A DNA stretch of 27,399 nucleotides from a bacterium (GCA_022839105.1 JALHDH010000051.1:1-27399), one strand, 5' to 3'; shown: positions 1 through 7,415, numbered from the stretch's first letter. The notes: generated by a model from the sequence alone, not told the origin. Numbers and translations: made by a program.

Positions 1-14
1 CTCGAGGAGCGGAG

Positions 15-31
15 CGTAGTTGGAAACTACG
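15..31. repeat. Small stem-loop near left edge
   Basis: A 7-bp stem (CGTAGTT at 15-21 pairs with AACTACG at 25-31) closes a 3-base loop. It lies in the first 72 bases, where I see no supportable gene. It may belong to the 3' end of a transcription unit outside the window. No T-tract follows, so it is not a convincing terminator by itself. Confidence 0.3.
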
Positions 32-72
32 TGAGCACCGCAGAGGTGCGCCTGACGACGCAGACGGGCCCT

Positions 73-100
73 TCCCACCCACACCCGGGTGTGGGTGGGA
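73..100. repeat. 28-bp perfect palindrome upstream of radical SAM gene
   Basis: The arm TCCCACCCACACCC (73-86) is followed directly by its exact reverse complement (87-100). As RNA it could form a stem of about 12 bp with a CCGG loop. It sits 64 bases before the ATG of the radical SAM gene. It may be the terminator of an upstream gene, although no T-tract follows, or an operator for the downstream gene. The palindrome is certain; the role is inference. Confidence 0.6.
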
Positions 101-164
101 CTCCATGCATCGGCGGCCGAATGCCACGGTCGGCGGCGGATCGAGGTCCGGGGAGGTCCTTTGC

Positions 165-1244
165 ATGAAGTGGCACGAGACACTCTGGCAGGTCCTGCGG
201 GACGGCGGCCCGTCCACCTGCCAGTTCGCCGTCACCAACCAGTGCAACGCCCGGTGTGATTTCTGCAGCTTCAGCGCGGGCCGGTTGCCGCTCGAAGCCC
301 GTCGCCATGCCCCCCTCCAGGACTCGTTGGAGGCCCTGGAGATCCTCCACCGGCAGGGAATCCGCTTCCTCGTCTTCACCGGAGGCGAGCCGACCCTGCA
401 CCGGGATCTGCCGGCGATGGTCCGTCGCGCGACGGACCTGGGCATGGCGACGCTGCTGGTGAGCAACGGCTCGACCCTGGATCCCGACCGCCTGGAAGAG
501 CTGGCCGGCAACGGCCTGAAGAGCATGATCCTCTCGATCGACGCCGCCTGTCCGGAGGCCCACGAGGCCAACCGGGGACTGCGGGGGGTCTGCGAGCGGA
601 TCCGCCTGGCGAACCGGCAAGCCCGGGCCCTGGGCGTGGGCTCGACGGCCTCGGTCACCCTCAGCCGCCTGCTCGAGGATCTCCAGGATCTGCCCGGCTT
701 CCTGCGCGACCTGGGATTCGAGAGCCTGACCTTCTCGTTCCCCTTGACCCGACTGGACTCGAACTACCTCGGCTGCGCCGAGTCCGACCTGGTCCGCTTC
801 GGACCCGACGAGATGCATCGGTGGATCGACGCGGCCCAGGCCCTGAAGAGGAACTTCCCCGTCCTGAACCCGACGGCCTCGCTGGAAGACATGCGCCGAC
901 ACGTGGACGGGGTTCCCGAACGCTTCGAGTGCCTGGGAGGCTTCAAGCAGTTCTACCTGGACTGGGATCTGATGCTCTGGCGCTGCAACAACTGGAAGAC
1001 CCCCATGTGCCCCGTCCAGGAATTCGACGGGACCCAGAGGGTGCGCGACGGCTGCACGGCCTGCATGCTGGACTGCTACCGCGATGCCAGCGTGTTGCAG
1101 CACGCAGCCGTTTCCCTGGCCGACGGGCTCGGCAGCCTGGGCCGAGGAGATCTGGCGGGCGCGGCCCGGAGCCTCTTGAAGCGCGAGAACCTGGTCTCGC
1201 TGGGAGCGGTCCTGGAGAGCTCGTTCTGGGTCCGACGGCTCTGA
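165..1244 (+). CDS. Radical SAM/SPASM-type protein, orphan
   Basis: A 359-residue cytosolic enzyme predicted to cleave S-adenosylmethionine reductively with a 4Fe-4S cluster. The cluster motif C-x3-C-x2-C is at residues 27, 31 and 34, and the glycine-rich GGEP motif follows near residue 70. The C-terminal part has more cysteines in a shortened SPASM-like arrangement (a Cys before GGF, one in WRCNN, one in MCPV, then CTAC and DCYRD), suggesting auxiliary cluster binding. I chose ATG 165 because GGGGAGGT lies 7 bases upstream; an in-frame ATG at 105 has no such site. It stands alone, facing the lipoprotein gene, and no small peptide gene lies beside it. The substrate is unknown; a peptide or a small molecule are both possible. 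It could act on the peptide of the cassette 3.5 kb away, but nothing in the sequence proves that. Confidence 0.88.
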   Translation: MKWHETLWQVLRDGGPSTCQFAVTNQCNARCDFCSFSAGRLPLEARRHAPLQDSLEALEILHRQGIRFLVFTGGEPTLHRDLPAMVRRATDLGMATLLVSNGSTLDPDRLEELAGNGLKSMILSIDAACPEAHEANRGLRGVCERIRLANRQARALGVGSTASVTLSRLLEDLQDLPGFLRDLGFESLTFSFPLTRLDSNYLGCAESDLVRFGPDEMHRWIDAAQALKRNFPVLNPTASLEDMRRHVDGVPERFECLGGFKQFYLDWDLMLWRCNNWKTPMCPVQEFDGTQRVRDGCTACMLDCYRDASVLQHAAVSLADGLGSLGRGDLAGAARSLLKRENLVSLGAVLESSFWVRRL

Positions 1245-1312
1245 TGGCGCCGGCGACACCTTGAGGGGGCCTCCCCCAGGGGAGTCCGGCCGCCTCGAGA
1301 GCCTGGCGTGCC

Positions 1313-1882
1313 TCAGCCTCCCTGGCTGACCAGGACGAGGCGGGTCAGGCCGGAGCCCTCCTGATCGATCGTCACCGTAGTCCCATGCTCGGGATCCTCG
1401 GGCACGAAGATCACGGTGCGTCGGCCCTCGACGGTGCTGTCCATCTTGTTGGCCCCGGGCAGCTTCCCGGCATAGAACTCCACGACATGCTCCACCGGAT
1501 CCGTCGTGCTCAACTCGGCGGTGACCATCCTGGAGGTCTTGCCTTCGGGACCGGCCATCTCGTGCTGACTGCCGCTCTCGACCTTGGCTCCGGGATAGAA
1601 GGGCACCGAGAACGCGCTCTGGTCCACCTTGGTGCTGGCGCTGTAGGTGGACTCCCCTTCGGGGCCTCGCACCGTGACGGTGCTCTGGCCCTCCTGACCG
1701 CTGGTGACCAGGGTGGACTGGCCGTCAGGCCCCTCCACCGTGACCCGGGTCTGGTCCTGCTGTTGGGTGGTGGTGACCGTGCCGCCCCCAGGGATCGAGG
1801 TGGTGGTGGTCTCCGGCTTGGGTCCACAGGCCGTCGCCACCAGGATCCAGGCCGAGAAGGCCACAAGAAGAGTCTTTTTCAC
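1313..1882 (-). CDS. Putative lipoprotein, Thr/Gly-rich N-terminal region
   Basis: A 189-residue protein starting at GTG 1882, preceded by a strong GGAGGAGG site. The long upstream open frame has no support. Residues 1-18 form a signal peptide and Cys19 sits in an ATAC lipobox, so the mature protein should be lipid-anchored. A low-complexity segment follows, with two related units (VTVEGPDGQST and VTVRGPEGEST). The C-terminal half looks folded, including FYPGAKVESGSQ and a segment around VVEFYAGKLPG; this arrangement occurs in bacterial lipoproteins of unknown function. It converges on the radical SAM gene. The next gene on this strand begins 945 bases upstream and ends 160 bases before this start. 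That 160-base gap holds only a loose GGCCCTT/AAGGGCC inverted repeat. Confidence 0.75.
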   Translation of the reverse strand: MKKTLLVAFSAWILVATACGPKPETTTTSIPGGGTVTTTQQQDQTRVTVEGPDGQSTLVTSGQEGQSTVTVRGPEGESTYSASTKVDQSAFSVPFYPGAKVESGSQHEMAGPEGKTSRMVTAELSTTDPVEHVVEFYAGKLPGANKMDSTVEGRRTVIFVPEDPEHGTTVTIDQEGSGLTRLVLVSQGG

Positions 1883-2042
1883 CGCGTTCCTCCTCCGGGT
1901 CCCAAGGCCAGGACCCGACACTGGGAGCCGAGCGGCCTGCCGCCGGTCCTCCCTGCCCGAGACCGGATTTCGCGGGTCCTGAGGAAGGCTCCTGCGGCCC
2001 TTCGCCAGCCGACTCCTCGCGATAAAGGGCCTCGAAACAATC

Positions 2043-2828
2043 TCAGTCCAGTCGCCGGAAGCTGCCTTCCTCCCACCTCCAGCGCCGGGCGTCCTGGCCA
2101 CCTGCAGCCGGGACGCGCACCACCGCCCCCTCCACCGTCGGGGGGATCGCTCCCTGAAAACGGAAGACGACCAGGCCTCCCGGAGCCCGCGTTCCCAGAT
2201 CCAGGGTGGGCCGGCCCTGGCGAAGGTGCTCCAGTCGCATGAAGTCGGTGGCCTCCAGCTTCAGCGCCTGCAAGCGGACCGAGGGGCCCAGGGGCCATCG
2301 CCAGGGGCGATCCTCGCGCAACCTGGTCCCGTCCGGACGGCGCAGCTCCAGCGCCAGGGGCCCGTGATGCCCCTGACGCAGACCGAAGGCCTCCAGGAAG
2401 AGCCCCTCGGCCCCGCCGTCGTCGACCACCCGGACCAGGTCTTCGGGGCCAAGCCGTTCCCAGGAGAGAACCGTCCCCGGCCAGGGGACCTCCAGGGCCA
2501 GGGCCTCCCAGGCCTGCTCACGCAGGCTCTCCCATCCTTGCTGGTCCTGCCCCGGGTCCCCAGCCAACAGATCCAGGCAGCCCAGGAAGCGCCCCTGGAG
2601 GTAGGCCCGGCGCGCCCGAATCAGGGCAGCCTCGGCCTCGTGAGGGTCCTGCAGGTGCTCCAAGGCCTCCTCCAGGCCTGGAGCGTGACGGATCTCCCAG
2701 GCCTGCCGGGCCCGCTCTCGGGCCTGGAGGAGGCTTGCAGAGGGAACAAGCCGGACGGCCAGGGCGATCAGCAGGCCCAGCGCGAGCAGGCTGAAGAAGA
2801 GCCCGAGCCGACTCCGGAGGGTGTCCAT
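2043..2828 (-). CDS. Membrane-anchored protein of unknown function
   Basis: A 261-residue protein not recognised as a named family. One hydrophobic segment at about residues 8-28 follows a basic N-terminus (MDTLRSR), so it is probably a single-pass protein with its bulk outside the cytoplasm. Residues 35-110 are helical and rich in Ala, Leu and Arg, resembling one or two TPR-like helix pairs. The rest is probably beta-rich, with many Trp and Arg residues. The start at ATG 2828 has only a weak ribosome site. The gene is divergent from the PEGA-domain gene; the gap of 186 bases presumably holds both promoters. It may belong with the neighbouring envelope genes. Confidence 0.7.
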   Translation of the reverse strand: MDTLRSRLGLFFSLLALGLLIALAVRLVPSASLLQARERARQAWEIRHAPGLEEALEHLQDPHEAEAALIRARRAYLQGRFLGCLDLLAGDPGQDQQGWESLREQAWEALALEVPWPGTVLSWERLGPEDLVRVVDDGGAEGLFLEAFGLRQGHHGPLALELRRPDGTRLREDRPWRWPLGPSVRLQALKLEATDFMRLEHLRQGRPTLDLGTRAPGGLVVFRFQGAIPPTVEGAVVRVPAAGGQDARRWRWEEGSFRRLD

Positions 2829-3014
2829 CAGCGGCCTGGGCCTGGAGGGCCGGGTTCGAGTTCAAGAGGCATCCCAGGGCTCTCTTCCAAGCCCGAGGCC
2901 CTTCTCCCCCTGCCCTGCTCCCGAGGGACCAGGGCGGCCCAGGGCGAAAGGAGCTTCGAGAAGCGCAACCCCGGGATCGCTCCCGGAGTCCAACCGCGCA
3001 AGGAGGTCTGCAGG

Positions 3015-3866
3015 ATCATCGCCGCCACCCGAGTCTCCAAGCCCTCTGCACCAGCGGTGCTTCTCTCGACCCTGCTCCTGGGGGCTGCGGTCTGGTACTG
3101 GTGGATCACGGGCCAGATGGGCGAGCGGACAGGCCTGGAGATCCGCACCGTGCCCCGGGGGGCGGAGATCACGGTGGACGGGGATCCGGTCGGGCGCAGC
3201 GACCTGACCCTGGAGGACCTGCAACCAGGAAGGGTCGAGGTCGTGGCCCGCCTCACCGGATACCGCGAGACCCGACTCCAGATCCGGATCGAGGAGGGAG
3301 AGGTCGGCCTGGCCGCCCTGAACCTCGAGCCCCTGCCGGGAACCCTGATCCTGGAGGTCCAAGGCCCCGAGGAGTACCTGGTGGCCTCGGCGGAAGAGAC
3401 CTGGGAGACCCCCAGGAAGCTGCGCCTGGACCCCGGGGAACACCGCTTGCGGATCCAGGCTCCGGGCTATCGCGAGGTCTCGATCCGGACCCGGGTCCAG
3501 GCCGGAGGCCAATCCACCCTGGAGATCGCCATGGAGAAGGCTCCCTTGCCCTCCCTCCCCGTCGAGGTCACGCCCCCTCGGCCTTCGGCCCCCCGGATGC
3601 CGGCCGCCGGCCTCTCCCTCCCCCAGGCCCCCAATCTGCCCCAGGTTCCCGCCCTGCCCCAGGTCCGTCTCCCGGTCCCCACCAGGACCTCGACTCCGAC
3701 CCGCGCCTCGACTCCGCCGCCCCCGAGGCCGAATCCCCCCATCCCGGCGCCGGTCTTGACGCCCGTGCCGCCTCCCCCGCCGGCCCCGATCCTGACCCCG
3801 GTGCCGCCTCCGCGCACGGTCCCCGAGACCGTGCCCCAACCTCTGTTGACCCCGGTGGACCGCTGA
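3015..3866 (+). CDS. PEGA-domain membrane-anchored protein, probable ATC start
   Basis: About 283 residues: a short basic N-terminus, a transmembrane segment (LLSTLLLGAAVWYWW), two PEGA-like beta domains (first around VPRGAEITVDGDPVG, second around LDPGEHRLRIQAPGYREV), then a Pro/Thr-rich tail of about 110 residues with PTRTSTPTRAST and repeated LTPVPPP units. PEGA domains are extracytoplasmic beta folds, often near cell-wall or surface proteins. The start is unusual. AAGGAGGT, a full match to the anti-Shine-Dalgarno sequence, lies at 3000-3007 and the codon 7 bases later is ATC (3015). The first standard in-frame start is GTG 3057, which has no ribosome site and would remove the basic residues before the membrane segment. 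The stop overlaps the next start by one base (TGATG), implying coupling. Confidence 0.75.
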   Translation: MIAATRVSKPSAPAVLLSTLLLGAAVWYWWITGQMGERTGLEIRTVPRGAEITVDGDPVGRSDLTLEDLQPGRVEVVARLTGYRETRLQIRIEEGEVGLAALNLEPLPGTLILEVQGPEEYLVASAEETWETPRKLRLDPGEHRLRIQAPGYREVSIRTRVQAGGQSTLEIAMEKAPLPSLPVEVTPPRPSAPRMPAAGLSLPQAPNLPQVPALPQVRLPVPTRTSTPTRASTPPPPRPNPPIPAPVLTPVPPPPPAPILTPVPPPRTVPETVPQPLLTPVDR

Positions 3867-4684
3867 TGATGAAGAAGTTCTGCTTGCTCACCCTGCTCCT
3901 GGCGCTGACCCTGGGGGCCGCGACGCAGGCCGCCCCCACCACCCTCCTGCCGGAGCGGATCCTGGTGCTGGTGGTCGGCCCGACGACCAGCCCGATCCAT
4001 CCCGATGAGGGGGAGGTCGTCCAGCGGCTGAACCTGCTGCGCCGCCAGCATGGACTCGACCAGATGCAACTGGCCACCATGCACTACGACCAGCCGGCCC
4101 AGGCCCGGGTCTGTCGTGAGGTGCTCTCGATCCAGGGTCGGGACCTGGTGGCGGTGAGCCTGGTGGAGCTGGATGCCCGGGGCAACCCGATGCAAAGCCT
4201 CTACACCCTCCCCCGGGTCACCTCGGCCAACCTCGACCAGCTCCAGGGAGCGCTCTCGCGGTTCTCGCAGCTCTCAGGGCTGCCGCTTCGCGATCTGAAC
4301 CTGGCCGACGGAATCCCGGTTCGCGACGAGATCCTGACCTCGGAGGGGGTGCTCAACACCGCCCGACGCCTGGAGAGCCTGACCCAATCCCTCTGGGCCG
4401 AGGTTCGCAACCAGCCCCTGCGAGCCGATCAGGCGGACCGCAGGGCCCGCCAGGCCCTCCTGAACCTGGCCGAGAACTCCCTGCTGCTGCGTCAGGCCCT
4501 GGACCAGGGTCTGATCAATCCGCGCGAACAATTCCAGTTGGTGCTGACCCAGGCCCAGGAATGGAAGGCCTCCCGACCCGAGCTGAACCTGCCGGTGCGC
4601 TCGCGGGAGAAGGTAGCCCCCATCAACGAGGCCCTCATGGGCGTCCGACAGGCCTGGTTGCAGTTGAATCCCGGTCTGCCCTGA
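3866..4684 (+). CDS. Secreted protein of unknown function
   Basis: A 272-residue protein starting with two Met codons (3866 and 3869), overlapping the stop of the PEGA gene by one base. The signal peptide is KKFCLLTLLLALTLGAATQA and cleavage after TQA is likely. The mature part starts with a beta-alpha pattern (ILVLVVGPTTS, then DEGEVVQRLNLLRRQHG), and continues with long helical stretches containing RRARQALLNLAENSLLLRQAL. I do not recognise the family. It has no membrane segment after the signal and no Cys after the signal region, apart from one in VCREVL. It is transcribed with the PEGA-domain gene and the two are likely partners in the envelope. Confidence 0.8.
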   Translation: MMKKFCLLTLLLALTLGAATQAAPTTLLPERILVLVVGPTTSPIHPDEGEVVQRLNLLRRQHGLDQMQLATMHYDQPAQARVCREVLSIQGRDLVAVSLVELDARGNPMQSLYTLPRVTSANLDQLQGALSRFSQLSGLPLRDLNLADGIPVRDEILTSEGVLNTARRLESLTQSLWAEVRNQPLRADQADRRARQALLNLAENSLLLRQALDQGLINPREQFQLVLTQAQEWKASRPELNLPVRSREKVAPINEALMGVRQAWLQLNPGLP

Positions 4685-4738
4685 CCCGGAGCAGCGAGCA
4701 CGGGAGGGTGCGGCGCCCTCCTCGGCCCAGGAGGCTCC

Positions 4739-4766
4739 GGGCCGCGGGGTTCCTGCCCCGCGGCCC
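4739..4766. terminator. GC-rich bidirectional hairpin between convergent genes
   Basis: An 11-bp perfect stem (GGGCCGCGGGG at 4739-4749 with CCCCGCGGCCC at 4756-4766) and a 6-base loop. It lies between the end of the rightward secreted-protein gene (4684) and the end of the leftward precursor-peptide gene (4786). The position between two convergent ends suggests a terminator for both. No U-tract follows on either strand, so the call rests on stem strength and location. Confidence 0.55.
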
Positions 4767-4785
4767 GAAGGGATGAGGGGGGGGA

Positions 4786-4899
4786 TTACTCCGCCTTGCC
4801 ATCCATGCAATCGATCGACTCGTTGAAACCCGCCGAGCAGTCGCCGATCGGCGAGCCCTCGGTCAGGTCCACCAGGGTCGGGGTCTGGTAGATCGGCAT
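4786..4899 (-). CDS. RiPP precursor peptide, 37 residues (ScmA-like role)
   Basis: A 37-residue peptide starting at ATG 4899, with GGAAAGGAGGAACCG directly upstream, one of the best ribosome sites in the window, and ending with TAA. Residues 4-9 are YQTPTL, followed by an acidic stretch ending in Gly15: a Y-x-x-P-x-L leader like those bound by PqqD-type recognition domains in other RiPP systems. The likely core is residues 20-37, with Cys21 and Cys31 nine residues apart and FNES between them, ending in KAE. It is last in the leftward operon after the PqqD-like and two radical SAM/SPASM genes, the usual company of a modified peptide. Modification and cleavage site are inference. Thioether crosslinks from Cys are one option; other carbon-centred bonds are another. 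The upstream maturase frame overlaps it by 37 bases. I see no signal peptide. Confidence 0.85.
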   Translation of the reverse strand: MPIYQTPTLVDLTEGSPIGDCSAGFNESIDCMDGKAE

Positions 4900-6074
4900 C
4901 GGTTCCTCCTTTCCCGGCGCCCGAAAGCCACCGAGGATTCAGTTGGCGGCCGGGGCCGCCTCGGCCAGGCGCGAGGCGCCTCCACCAGGCGCGAGGCAGG
5001 GAAGATCCCCTCCTCCTCGGCCGCCTGACAGAACCAGTAGGGAGCCCACAGGCTCCGGGTCGAATAGAAGTTCTGGGCCAGACAGGCCCCGCGACAGCGC
5101 CGGCGCATCAGGCAGCGTCCGCAGACCCCCTCCAGCCTCTCCGGCAATCCCTGGCGGATCTGCTGGAGCACGGGGTTTTCAAGCCAGACCCGAGCCAACG
5201 ATTCGGTGGTCGCCTGACCGAAGAGCAGCTCCGGGACCGTGCTTCCCACCCCGCACAGTGCGTACGAGCCATCGGCCAGAAGCCCCAGGATCCTGAAGAT
5301 CCCGCAGGTGCTGCAGCCGATTCCATCCTCGGGGTGAAACATGTGGCGCAACGAGCGGAAGGCCATCGGATAGGAGAAATGCAGACGCAAGGGCGTCCGG
5401 GTCGACAGCTCGTGCTCCACCCGGTGCCCGAGCTCCACCAGTTCGCGGACCGACAGGGCCTCTCCCGAGCGGTGCATGGCCTGGCCGCGCTCGGCGGGCT
5501 GCACCACGTTGAACTTGACCGAACCCGCCCCCAGCTCCTCGGCCATCCGGACCACGGCCTCCAACTGGCCGCAGTTGTGGCGCATCACCGTCAGGATCAC
5601 CTGGGTGCGCACCCCCGCCTCCCTCAGGAGTCGGAGACCCTCCCGAGCCTTCTCGAAGCACCCGGGGACGCCTCGAACGAACTCATGCGAAGCGTCGTCG
5701 GCTCCATCCAGGCTGACCGAAGCGAAAGGCTTGAGGCAACGCGCCGCGGCGGCTGCCAGCTCGGGCGTGACCCGGGTGCCGTTGGTCTCCAGGGCCAGTT
5801 GCAGGCCCTCCTGGCGCACCAGGTCCAGGATCCTGGCGATCTCGGGGTGCAGGAAGGGCTCGCCCCCGGTCAGCTTGACCGACTCCAGGCCCAATTCCCG
5901 CCCCTGACGCAGGACCTCGGCCAGAAGTCCGGGGTCCAGGACGGGCCTCTCCCCGCCGCTGGAATCCAGACGAGGAGCCAGCCAGCAGTGCCGGCACAAG
6001 AGGTTGCAGCCTTCGGTCAGGTAGGCGTAGAGGGTCCGCAAGGGCCAACGGCCCTCAGGGGACGAGGTCTTCAA
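4863..6074 (-). CDS. scmF: Radical SAM/SPASM peptide maturase, ScmF-like
   Basis: A 403-residue predicted peptide-modifying enzyme. The radical SAM cluster motif is Cys23, Cys27 and Cys30, in a context (YLTEGCNLLCRHCWLAP) that I recognise as ScmF-like; GGEP follows. The SPASM region has the expected auxiliary-cluster cysteines: CSTCGIF, ALCGVG, VCGRC, RRRC, GAC and a last Cys in PYWFC. The start is TTG 6074, inside the end of the scmE-like gene (20-base overlap), with GGGAGGG about 8 bases upstream. The C-terminus is odd. After FPASRLVEA the frame runs about 35 residues through Arg/Pro-rich sequence into the precursor gene. A 20-bp tandem duplication at 4958-4997 explains this: removing one copy would end the protein at TGA 4939-4941. 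The catalytic part is unaffected. It probably acts on the peptide encoded directly downstream. Confidence 0.88.
   Translation of the reverse strand: MKTSSPEGRWPLRTLYAYLTEGCNLLCRHCWLAPRLDSSGGERPVLDPGLLAEVLRQGRELGLESVKLTGGEPFLHPEIARILDLVRQEGLQLALETNGTRVTPELAAAAARCLKPFASVSLDGADDASHEFVRGVPGCFEKAREGLRLLREAGVRTQVILTVMRHNCGQLEAVVRMAEELGAGSVKFNVVQPAERGQAMHRSGEALSVRELVELGHRVEHELSTRTPLRLHFSYPMAFRSLRHMFHPEDGIGCSTCGIFRILGLLADGSYALCGVGSTVPELLFGQATTESLARVWLENPVLQQIRQGLPERLEGVCGRCLMRRRCRGACLAQNFYSTRSLWAPYWFCQAAEEEGIFPASRLVEAPRAWPRRPRPPTESSVAFGRRERRNRCRSTRPRPWWT
4958..4997. repeat. 20-bp tandem duplication in the scmF-like 3' end
   Basis: Two adjacent 20-base units, 4958-4977 and 4978-4997, match at 18 of 20 positions (mismatches at 4963/4983 and 4964/4984) and share CCAGGCGCGAGGC. 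Twenty is not a multiple of three, so the duplication shifts the leftward reading frame. In the other frame the protein would read on as RLAEAAPAAN and stop at 4939, leaving the precursor's ribosome site outside the coding region. This is seen directly; whether it is a true mutation or an assembly fault cannot be told here. Confidence 0.8.
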
Positions 6075-7131
6075 TCGAGATCCCTCCCTGTTCCAGGAAA
6101 GCCCGCAGGCAATCCTCCGTGCCGAATCCTTCGGCAGAACCCGCCGGACAGCCTCCGGAGCACCAGTCCGACCAGGGGCATCCCGAACACCCGGGAAGAT
6201 CCTGCATCCGGGTCTCCTGCCTGCGGCGCAATCTCTCGAGCTCGGGGCTCTGCTGCCAGACCTGACGCAGATCGTCGGTCTGGATCCAACCCAGGACCCG
6301 ACCCGAAAGCTGGTTGCAGGGAACGATGGCCCCGTCAGCCCGGACGGCCAGCTTGCGGAAGACCCCCCCGCATGAGCTCAGACGGCCGCCCTGGGACCAG
6401 GATTCCCCGCCCCGGCGAGCCTGCTCCATGGCCGTCCAGCGGCGCAACTGGGCCAGGGGACCGGCGCTGGCGCGGAGCCGGCCCGGGTAGCGGCGCTGGA
6501 GGGCCTCCAGGGTGGTCAGGGCCGCCCGGCGCTCGTCGAGATCCAGGCAGACCTGCTGGCGATGGCGCGAGCAGGTCCCCATGTCGTAGGCCGAATTCAA
6601 CTGGAAGGAGGCCAGCCCCAACTCCTCGAGCACGAACTCAGCCGTCTTCTCCAGATCGGCTGCGTTCAGGCGGTGCAGGGTGACCTGGAGGGAGAGGGGC
6701 AGACCCTGCTTCTTCAAGGCTCGGATTCCCCGCAGGGCGCGTTCGAAGCTCCCCGCGCCCCGGCAGGCGTCGTGCCCGGTCGCGTGAGCGGCATCCAAGG
6801 AGACCTGCACGGCCCGAAGCCGCCGCAGCCCGGCCAGGAAGGCCGCTTCCGAAGGCCCGATCAGGGTGGCGTTGGTATACAGGGTGAAGCGCAGGGGATG
6901 ACGGGACAGATCCTCGAGAAGCTCGGGAAGGTCGGGGCGGCAGAAGGGCTCGCCCCCCGTCAGGCCGACCTCCAGGACCGTGTGCCGCTCGAGCTCTTCG
7001 AAGAAGCGGCTCCATTGGCTGCGGGGCAGATCCCGGGCCACATCGCCGGCGCCCTCGAAGTGGTAGCAGTAGTGACAGCGCAGGTTGCACTGGTTGGTGA
7101 TCACCAGGTCCACGGCCCGGGGCGTGGACAT
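6055..7131 (-). CDS. scmE: Radical SAM/SPASM peptide maturase, ScmE-like
   Basis: A 358-residue predicted peptide-modifying enzyme. Residues 15-22 give C-x3-C-x2-C (CNLRCHYC) and GGEPFCRPDLPELL follows. The C-terminal SPASM domain has a full cysteine set: SSCGG, IVPCNQL, the CSGCPWSDWCSGGC cluster and a final Cys in EDCLRAF. The start context VDLVITNQCNLRC and the segment CYHFEGAGDVARDLP match what I remember of ScmE proteins of the SynChlorMet cassette. ATG 7131 is the chosen start; GTG 7146, overlapping the upstream stop as GTGA, is an equally possible coupled start adding five residues. It lies between the PqqD-like gene and the ScmF-like gene, with which it overlaps by 20 bases. It probably installs one of the crosslinks or epimerisations on the peptide; the actual reaction is unknown. 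Confidence 0.88.
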   Translation of the reverse strand: MSTPRAVDLVITNQCNLRCHYCYHFEGAGDVARDLPRSQWSRFFEELERHTVLEVGLTGGEPFCRPDLPELLEDLSRHPLRFTLYTNATLIGPSEAAFLAGLRRLRAVQVSLDAAHATGHDACRGAGSFERALRGIRALKKQGLPLSLQVTLHRLNAADLEKTAEFVLEELGLASFQLNSAYDMGTCSRHRQQVCLDLDERRAALTTLEALQRRYPGRLRASAGPLAQLRRWTAMEQARRGGESWSQGGRLSSCGGVFRKLAVRADGAIVPCNQLSGRVLGWIQTDDLRQVWQQSPELERLRRRQETRMQDLPGCSGCPWSDWCSGGCPAGSAEGFGTEDCLRAFLEQGGISIEDLVP

Positions 7132-7142
7132 GAGCCGTCGGG

Positions 7143-7415
7143 TCACAGGAGCTGGATCAGGTCGCGCTCCTGCAGTTCCCGCAGGAAGCCCTGCACCTCG
7201 TCGGCCACCTGGGAGGGGACCTGGGCGAAGTGCCCCCGGAGAGCTTCCAGGAGATCGGCCACGCGGCGCCGGCCATCCATGCTCTCCCACAGGAAGATCC
7301 CCACCGGGTCCAGGCCGAAGCCGCTGCCCGTGTCGGGGTCGAAGAGAACCGCCCAGTCATCGTGTTCCCGACGCAGCACCAGGCCGGCTCGGGGCAGGGG
7401 TCGCAGCTCCAGCAA
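7143..7415 (-). CDS. scmD: PqqD-like RiPP recognition protein, ScmD-like
   Basis: A 90-residue protein of the PqqD fold: three beta strands (about residues 1-27) then helices. The typical features are a hydrophobic strand leading into FLWESMDGRRRVADLL (41-56), and a final helix ending in FLRELQERDLIQLL (77-90). PqqD-type domains bind the leader peptide of a precursor and present it to the radical SAM enzyme. The start is TTG 7415, with AGGAGG six bases upstream. It is the first gene of the leftward operon and ends 11 bases before the ScmE-like ATG. It has no Cys residues, as expected for a non-catalytic binding protein. The likely ligand is the Y-x-x-P-x-L leader of the 37-residue peptide. 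Confidence 0.85.
   Translation of the reverse strand: MLELRPLPRAGLVLRREHDDWAVLFDPDTGSGFGLDPVGIFLWESMDGRRRVADLLEALRGHFAQVPSQVADEVQGFLRELQERDLIQLL

Noticed and set aside
4786..4899. Lasso-peptide precursor because of Y-x-x-P-x-L leader
   Set aside because: No lasso cyclase (asparagine-synthetase-like) or transglutaminase-like protease gene is present; the neighbours are radical SAM/SPASM enzymes.
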